A stretch of DNA of 64,000 nucleotides, taken from positions 112,527,088 through 112,591,087 of the forward strand of contig CM065300.1 of assembly GCA_032871835.1 (NCBI GenBank). The letters are read 5' to 3'. Of the stretch, positions 57,601 through 64,000 are shown one piece after another. The position numbers and the translations under genes were made by a program. Position 1 is the stretch's first letter. Each line of letters starts with the position of its first letter. Source of the DNA: Dipteronia dyeriana (taxonomy: Eukaryota; Streptophyta; Magnoliopsida; Sapindales; Sapindaceae). The notes under the pieces were generated by a model that was not told the origin of the DNA, did not search any database, and worked only from the letters and a program-made list of their open reading frames with translations.

Positions 57601-58260
57601 AGTAACCGAGAGCAAACACAGGAAATCAGAGAAGCAGTGGAGGCAAGACAAAACTTTGACGTCAACTCTGTCGAACCAGACCCGAAAAGGGTAAAGGAAG
57701 GATATGACCCAATAGTATTCACAGAAGCTGACTCACATGGGGTCGATGTTCGACCAAATGACGCCCTGGTCATAAGTGCCCGAATTGGACACAGGGAAGT
57801 CAGGAGAATCTTAATAGACAATGGAAGTTCGGCAGCTTTTCTCAATGTAGCTGTCTACGATCAACTCAGGTTGGACCGAAAGAATTTACAGCCTTTTCGT
57901 ACCCCACTCAAAGGATTCGGGGGAGTTGAGGTCAGGTCTATTAGGACAGTAAAGTTACCCGTAAAAATTAGAGTGGCATCTTGTCAGAGAACAGTTTTAC
58001 TCGATTTCGTAGTGGTAAACTTAGATAATTGGCCATATAACGCGTTGTTAGGTCGGCCATTCTTGAATAAAACAAAGGCTGTAACAGCTACTTACTCCCT
58101 AATGATCAAATTCCCAACTGAACAGGGGTCAGAGTAGTCAAGGGATCCCAAGAGATGGCCCAAAGAGCTAACCTGTCAGTTTACAAGGACAAAAACGATG
58201 GTGAACAAGTATGCACTATAACACAGCCGAATCAGAACAAAGAGTCACTATCATTCTAAT
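57601..58260 (+). pseudogene. Aspartic protease of the Tat-type gypsy element
   Basis: An open frame of 166 codons (57637-58137) carries the retropepsin fold. RRILIDNGSSAAFLNVAVYDQL has the active-site triad written DNG (57817-57825), a spelling common in this lineage where other retropepsins have DTG or DSG. LLGRPFLNKTKAV near the end is the second conserved strand. The protein would have been released from the gag-pol polyprotein. A stop at 58135 and a frameshift separate it from the reverse transcriptase. Confidence 0.85.
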
Positions 58261-59727
58261 TTGATCCAAAGGAAGAGCCAAAAGAGTCTAAAAATGAACC
58301 AATCGAAGAAAAAAATATTGAAAGAAGATGAACAAGATAAGAAGATTAATATTGGGGCCAATTTAGAAGAGAAAGTTAAACAAAGCCTCACTGATCTGCT
58401 CAAAGAATACAAAGATGTGTTCGCCTGGAGTCATGAAGACATGGTCGGGATAGATGCCCGAATAATATCTCACCATTCTCGGTAGACCCGAATATAAAAC
58501 CAGTAATACAAAATAGAAGGTCATTCAATCTTGAAAGAAGCCAGACAATCAATCAGGAAGTGGATAAGTTACTCGTTGTAGGGTCAATTAGAGGGATCAG
58601 ATACCCTCAATGGGTAGCTAATGTAGTCCTCGTCCAAAATAAAAACGGTCAGTGGAGAATGTGCGTAGATTTCACAGATTTGAATAAAGCATTCCCAAAA
58701 GACAGTTTTCCATTGCTTAGGATAGACCAACTGGTTGATGCCACCTCCGACCACGAATTACTTAGTTTCATGGATGCCTACTCAGGATATAATCAAATCC
58801 GGATGAATAAAGTCGATGAAGAAAAAACGGCGTTCACAACTGATCAGGGCTTATACTGTTACATAGTAATGCCCTTCGGATTAAAAAATGCAGGGGCAAC
58901 ATACCAAAGGCTGGTCAATAGAATCTACGCACGCCAAATAGGAAGAAACATGGAAGTTTACATAGATGACATGTTGACCAAGAGCATCTCGGCTGACAGA
59001 CATACTTCAGACCTGCGAGAGACATTCGACGTTTTGAGGAGATACCAAATGAAGCTGAATTCGAACAAGTGCCTATTTGGAGTTCCTTCAAAAAGGTTTA
59101 TGGGTTTCCAAGTTCACCAAAGGGGAATCAAAGTAAATCCTGAAAAGATCCAAGCCTTATAAAAAATGACCTCACCAAGGACGCTAAAAGAAGTGCAGTG
59201 CTTAACAAGATGCTTAGCTTCCTTGGGTAGATTAATCTCTAAAGCCACAGACAAATGTGCTCTATTTTTTAAAGTGATTAAAAAAAGGAAAAGGACTCGA
59301 ATGGAACAAAGAATGCAAGTAGGCGTTCTTAAAAATCAAAGAGTACCTAGGGTAAACTCTCATCCTTTCGAAACCAAAAATGGGTGAGATACTCCACCTG
59401 TACTTATCAATTACAGAATTAGCAGTAAGTTCAGTTCTAGTCAGAACAGAGGATGGAGTACAGAGGCCGGTGTACTATATCAGCAAGGCACTTCTTCCAG
59501 CTGAAACCAGGTATTCACAGGCAGAAAAAATTACCCTAACATTGGTTTTGGCAGCAAGAAAACTAAGGCTATATTTTCAGGCTCATGCAATCCAGGTCCT
59601 CACCGATTGCCGACTTAAGTAAATTTTATAGAAGCCAGAAATTTCAGGAAGACTAACCAAATGGGCAATCGAGCTAAGTGAATTCGATATTCAGTACGTC
59701 CCCAAGACATCTCTCAAAGGCCAAACA
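58261..59727 (+). pseudogene. Reverse transcriptase and first RNase H of the Tat-type element
   Basis: 58261-58485 is the linker ending in YKDVFAWSHEDMVGID. After a frameshift, 58500-59162 is the reverse transcriptase: WVANVVLVQNKNGQWRMCVD, SFMDAYSGYNQIRM, FTTDQGLYCYIVMPFGLKNA, and the catalytic YIDD at 58959-58970. A stop and a frameshift near 59160 and 59280 follow. 59380-59622 is the Ty3-type RNase H, with VQRPVYYISKAL, ETRYSQAEK and LRLYFQAHAIQVLTD. A stop at 59620 is followed by WAIELSEFDIQYVP and the connection to the second RNase H. Confidence 0.9.
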
Positions 59728-60230
59728 GTGACAGATTTTATAGCAGAGTTCACAGAACCAAACTTGGAAGCAAAAAAGATGTTGGGCAAAAGTTTCTCAT
59801 GGAAATTATATGTCGATGGCTCTTTTAACACTCACCGCAGCAGGGCAGAGATCATAATATACACCCTTGAAGGAGATGATGTCGAGTGTGCCATAAGATT
59901 CGACTTCAAAGCAACGAATAATCAAGCCGACTACGAGGCTACTAGCTGGACTCAGAGTCTGCATAGCCTTAGAGCAGATGAGGTCGAGATATTCAGTGAC
60001 TCACAGATAGTCGTCAACCAAGTCCTGGACGAATACCAAGCCAGAGATGAAGGCATGATAGCTTATCGTAACATAGAAAAATAGCTCATTCAGAAATTCA
60101 AAGAATATAAGATTGCCCAGATCCTTAGGGAGGAGAATGAAAAGGCAGATGCCTTGTCCCAGCTAGCATCAGCAACAATCACAATCAGGCTAAAAACTAT
60201 TTCGGTCTCACATTTCCTCAAACCGAGCAC
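59728..60230 (+). pseudogene. Second (archaeal-type) RNase H of the Tat-type element
   Basis: Shortly after the first RNase H comes another with the full acidic set: LYVDGS (Asp30 of the frame from 59728), NNQADYEA (Glu70), VEIFSDSQIVV (Asp91) and ENEKADALSQLAS (Asp, near 60150). A second, archaeal-type RNase H between the Ty3 RNase H and integrase is the known hallmark of the Tat lineage of plant gypsy elements. This is the main reason for the lineage call. One stop (TAG at 60082) interrupts it. Confidence 0.85.
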
Positions 60231-61520
60231 AGTTGAGCCAAAAAACTTTGAAATCTCAAAAATCCGAACACCGACAGACGGTTGGATGACTCAGCTAAAA
60301 AGGTTCCTGAAAGAAGGCGTACTCCTGGAAGATCCCCTATAAGCCAAACGTATCAGGTATCGGTCGACAAGATACATATTAATCGGAGGAGAACTGTACA
60401 GAAGGGGGTTTTCCCAAGCACTCCAAAGATTTATATCAGAGGAAGATGTATATTAGATACTATAGGAAATCCAAAGTGAAGTATGTGGAAACCATACTGG
60501 GGGAAAAGTTTTAGCACACAAGGTACTTAGGCAAGGTTATTATTTTTCCACCTTATTCTCGGATGCACAACGATGTTCGGAAAGCTGCAATACATGCCAA
60601 AGGATTGCTAACGATATCCGATAACCCCCCGAACAACTTAGAAACCTTACGTCCCCATGGCCATTTGCCATGTGAGGCTTGAATTTAATTGGCCCAATGC
60701 CAGTAGGGATAAGGGGTGGAGCGAAGCATGCAATAGTAGCCGTTGACTATTTCTCGAAGTGGGCAGAAGCTGAAGCCTTAGTGCATATCACAGAAGAAAA
60801 TACCATAATTTTTGTGAAGAAAAATATACTCTACAGGTTAGGAGTCCCAAACACTATCATCACTGACAACGACACCCAGTCCGATAATCTGAAATTCAGA
60901 CAGTTGTATAAAGAGTACCAAATTGCCAATTACTACGCTACACCTGCCCACCCTCAAACAAATGGATAAGCTGAAGCAATAAACAAAATCATCAAGCATA
61001 CACTCAAAGCGAAGCTAGATGCCAAGAAAGGAAGCTGGGTGGAAAAATTCCCCGAGGTGCTGTGGGCATATCGAACGACAGCAAGAACTTCAACATGAGA
61101 GACCCCGTTCACTTTAGCGTGTGGAACAGAAGTTGTTATCCCTAAAGAAACCTCATATACATCACCCAGGGTCAGACTATATGATGAGGATCAGAATGTT
61201 GATATGCTATTACAAAGTCTAGATGAGTTGGAAGAGAAAAGGGAGAAGTCCCGAATATGAAATATGACATATCAACAAAGAGTAGCTCACCACTACAATT
61301 CTCACGTTCGAGTCAGGAAATTCCAACTAGGAGACCTGGTACTCACAAAGGTGTCGTTGAATACAAAAAACAAAGCTGCAGGTTCCTTGGCTGCAAGTGG
61401 GAAGGCCCGTACAAAATTGAAGAAGTAGCTGGCCATGAAGCATATTGGATTGCACAACAAGATGGAGGGGTTTTACTCCGACCGTGCAACGCCCAATATT
61501 TGAAGATTTTCTATCCTTAA
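60231..61520 (+). pseudogene. Integrase of the Tat-type gypsy element
   Basis: An HHCC zinc-binding domain is readable at about 60490-60600 (HTGG, HKVLRQGYY, CSESCNTCQR). The catalytic core starts near 60680 with GLNLIGPMPVG. Acidic residues are in VDYFSKW (60745), ITDND (60865) and the E of NG-AEAINK (60973). The last two are separated by 35 residues, as in DD35E integrases. The codon before the Glu block is a TAA (60967). The C-terminal part, with VRVRKFQLGDLVL and KWEGPYKIEEV, runs to a TAA at 61518-61520. Several stops make it inactive. Confidence 0.88.
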
Positions 61521-62317
61521 AATTTTGTTTCCTTTTTAGTTAGGACAATTTTAGTCAGGTCAATTATTAGCTTTGGAATTTAAAATCATTATTGGTTTTG
61601 CAGTTAATAAATAAAAGTCAAAATCGAAAATTTTGAAATATAAAGCATATGATAATAAGAACATATGAGAGACGAACATGATAATAAGAACATGCAAATA
61701 GAATACTCGGGACCATTAATTCTCGAATGGGCGGAGAAGCTCAAAGGAGCACGCCAGCCGAGCAAGGCCAGTCGACCTTAGCAAAAAGGAAAACCCGATG
61801 CACCAGATTATGGAGAACGGCTCGGGACGTTGTAAGGAAAAATTTCTGTGAAATGTCCAGCTGTGTTAAGCAGTTCTAAAAGCTTAACGATTCGGTAAAC
61901 CTTTGCACAGACAAAACTGGGGAGACGTCCTTGGTAATGTGTGAGAACCTGAACATATGAACATGATAAGCCTTGATGTAATGTTTGGGAAATAACCCGA
62001 GTATGAAATACGAGTAAATCTACTCGCTTGTTTCAAGATGACTCGGTTAATATTAGCCAGTTTAATAAGATACTTGGCACACAGATTGCATTAGCCAGTT
62101 CAATAAGATACTTGGCAGAGATCGCGTTAGCCAGTTTAATAAGATACTCGGCATTAGAAACGACTCCAAATAATAAAACCAAGTTATAAAATATTCGGTA
62201 CTCGGTGAAATTTCTTTGGCAATGAGTTGGATTAAATCACTTGATTTTCTGAGTTACAATTAACATGAAATTTCATTGATAAAAATCTTTACAAAGGTGA
62301 AGCTTTACAAAGATGAC
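61521..62317 (+). other. Untranslated region between pol and antisense ORF
   Basis: No gene. It contains the short tandem repeat listed separately and several CTCGGxA-type words. Plant Tat elements commonly have a long non-coding stretch here. Confidence 0.5.
62053..62160 (+). repeat. Three tandem copies of a 36-38-bp unit
   Basis: Units start TTAGCCAGTTTAATAAGATA at 62053, 62091 and 62127 and share TTAGCCAGTTxAATAAGATACTxGGCA. The spacer tails differ (CACAGATTGCA, GAGATCGCG, TTAGAAACG). Short tandem arrays between pol and the 3' LTR are typical of the Tat/Ogre group. Confidence 0.85.
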
Positions 62318-64000
62318 TTAAGGCTGGGAGGAGGATTTGGAACTCTTACCGATGCTCGGGTCAGACACCATTTCGTACTCACGGAGGAGACTTTCATTTG
62401 AAGGCCAAGTAATTGTGTGGACCGAATCATCCATCCATTCGCAGTAATCTTCTCTAAGGATCGGGCCAACATCAAACACCAAACCTTCTACTCCAGGTTC
62501 CTGACTGGCATAAAAGGTTTGGAGAGAGTGCTCTGATGGAACCTCCAAATGCATAGGATGAGGCTCTTTTCCTCGACTGCGGCAATACGCTCTCCACTCT
62601 TTTAGCTGAGTCCGAAGAGATTATAGGGACCGGTCCACGTGGTTCTTGATCCACAGCTCCCAGTTGGTTCGGGCTTTTTGAGTTGCCCGACTCTTAACCT
62701 TAAAAAACTCGCCTGCTGAAAATAACCCTCGTTGAAATTCCCGAAGGAGAAGGACGTCATAAGTAGGGGATCTTTTAAAACGATCAATCCCCTAGACTTC
62801 AAGTTCTAGCCTGGCCTCTTTAGATAGGGACTCGACCTTCAAAGCTTGGTGTTCCAAGTCTTCGATCTTCTGCTTATAGGACGATTTGGACTGCTCCGCT
62901 TCCTGTTCGGCTTTGAGCATCGATTTCTGGGCAGAAGACAATAAGTTTTGAAACGACATAACCTTCTCCTCTGCCTAAGAAGCTCTTTCCTCGACCTCCA
63001 CTTGCTTTTCCAAACCTGGGCAGAGCCCACCTCCTTTTGATAAGCCGATTCAACCGGAGCACGGCTATCCTCACTCTCTTTCAGCTAAGCTTCAAGATGC
63101 CTTATTCGATCGGCTTGATGTTGTTGCATCTGAACCAGCTCAGCAAACTCGGCCACCATCTATAAGGAAATTAAATTAAAAAAATTTAAGACAAAAAAAG
63201 AGTTGGGAATAAAACTTACATAAGACGCGCCGTTGAAAAAATTCTGAAGACGGCTCGTTAAAGAAGCTTTCTTGAAATGGCTCCAGTGATCATCCCCGAT
63301 GAAAGCCCGACCAGATGATATCACCTTAAGCATATCCTGGGGAGAAGGATAGGAAGGACCTCCCAATGATTCAACCCTTACATCTTCAACCTCGGGAGGG
63401 AAGGAGCCCTTGTTCGGGTCAGAAGTTTCCGCTCCTGCTGATGCTTCAATATGAACGTTCGGGGGAATCTCGACCTCGGTATTCTCATCACTTGAGTTAA
63501 TGAATGAAACTATCTGAGGAACCTTATGAGGACGAGCAGGAGAATCAGTCGCTTTTTTTTTTCTCAACCCGAGTACGGTGGAAGTTGAGATCAACTGAAG
63601 GGTCTTCCTGATCATCATCCTGAAAGGACTCAAAAAAGTCAGGATCTATATTTATTTGCCCATCAGAGGTTTTATCTCCATCCCCAGCGCTCAACCGTTC
63701 GGTAGGAACTTCAACCAGGGAGCTCGACTCACCGGGCCCTTCACCAAGACCATCACTTTACCTCCCCCCGTCTTCAGGTAATTTCTGAGTGCAGTAAGTT
63801 GGGCCATTCGGACCACTAGATTCCCCTACGGTCGGCCAGATGACTTCTTCTGGGACATATTCAGGGATCTGCTCATCAACCTCATTAGGGTCCTCATCTG
63901 ACTCAGGCAGGGCAATGCCTTCTTTGCTTTGAAGAGAAGCTTCTTTTTGTCTCGCATAAAGGATTGATTTCACCTGGCGAGCTTGGATGTCGCAAGACGA
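62318..64000 (-). pseudogene. Antisense ORF of the Tat-type element, with intron
   Basis: Minus-strand frames chain into one decayed gene that starts beyond 64000. An acidic region (63973-63760) is followed by PDFFESFQDDDQEDP-like residues near 63640, then a frameshift in a homopolymer of about ten A (63551-63562). Next is a Pro/Glu-rich part to GASY at 63220. A 60-base interval, 63219-63160, has GTAAGT and TTATAG borders. After it come MVAEFAELVQMQQHQADRIR and a long coiled coil (63159-62830, with stops), then a Trp/Arg-containing part and a final open stretch 62554-62318 with LREDYCEWMDDSVHTITWP. The layout matches the antisense ORF with a 'putative gypsy-type transposon' domain known from Tat elements. 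Function unknown. Confidence 0.7.
63160..63219 (-). other. Candidate 60-bp intron in the antisense ORF
   Basis: TAT|GTAAGT at 63220/63219 and a T-rich tract ending TTATAG|ATGG at 63160/63159 on the minus strand. The sequence between is T-rich with stops. Removing it joins the Pro/Glu-rich segment to the coiled coil in frame. Sixty bases is near the lower limit for plant introns. Confidence 0.5.

Noticed and set aside
1..64000. CRISPR array, operons, bacterial mobile systems
   Set aside because: Nothing of the kind: spliced plant gene, plant LTR elements and eukaryotic transposons throughout.
1..64000. tRNA, rRNA or other structured RNA genes
   Set aside because: None recognised by eye; a covariance-model scan would be needed to exclude small ones.

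Overview
This window is plant nuclear DNA, most likely from a dicot. It is AT-rich, it carries one intron-containing plant gene with GT-AG splice sites, and almost everything else is nested, decayed LTR-retrotransposon sequence of lineages typical of plants (SIRE-like and other Ty1-copia, Tat-like and Athila-like Ty3-gypsy). There is also a probable remnant of an integrated pararetrovirus and a few small DNA transposons. I see no rRNA, tRNA, CRISPR or bacterial features. The species cannot be named from the sequence.

Layout. 1-1828: the 3' end of a + strand gypsy element (antisense ORF fragment, polypurine tract, LTR 695-1828). 2.1-9.4 kb: a decayed gypsy gag on the + strand, broken up by SIRE-type LTRs, including a 2.8 kb solo LTR (3864-6681) with a GGATC target duplication. 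9.4-19.9 kb: copia LTRs, including three copies of one LTR family, one of which lies inverted where the reverse transcriptase should be. 19.9-21.4 kb: gypsy gag on the - strand. 21617-31907: one complete Athila-like element on the - strand, flanked by CTGGA duplications. It has gag, a degenerate protease, a zinc knuckle and an extra ORF, but no reverse transcriptase or integrase. 31.9-35 kb: unassigned sequence, then a decayed pararetrovirus-like stretch.

35870-45145 (- strand) is the only convincing host gene: a ubiquitin-specific protease of the UBP23 type, reconstructed as 11 exons encoding 948 residues. Its first intron holds two small transposons (hAT-like 44080-44678 and another terminal-inverted-repeat element 42691-43450), and a third lies upstream (45967-46925).

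47.5-64 kb is a three-level nest. A SIRE-like element (- strand) was interrupted by a second copia element (- strand, LTR 51468-53506). That in turn was interrupted by a Tat-type gypsy element (+ strand, LTR from about 55021) that runs off the window. The gypsy element has gag, protease, reverse transcriptase, two RNase H domains, integrase and a spliced antisense ORF.

The coding parts of the transposons carry many stops that look like CAA/CAG changed to TAA/TAG, as expected of methylated, silenced repeats. Nothing points to a new enzymatic system. The most unusual items are the Athila-like element, whose extra ORF seems to have its own promoter and spliced leader, the rearranged copia cluster, and the antisense gene in the Tat-type element.
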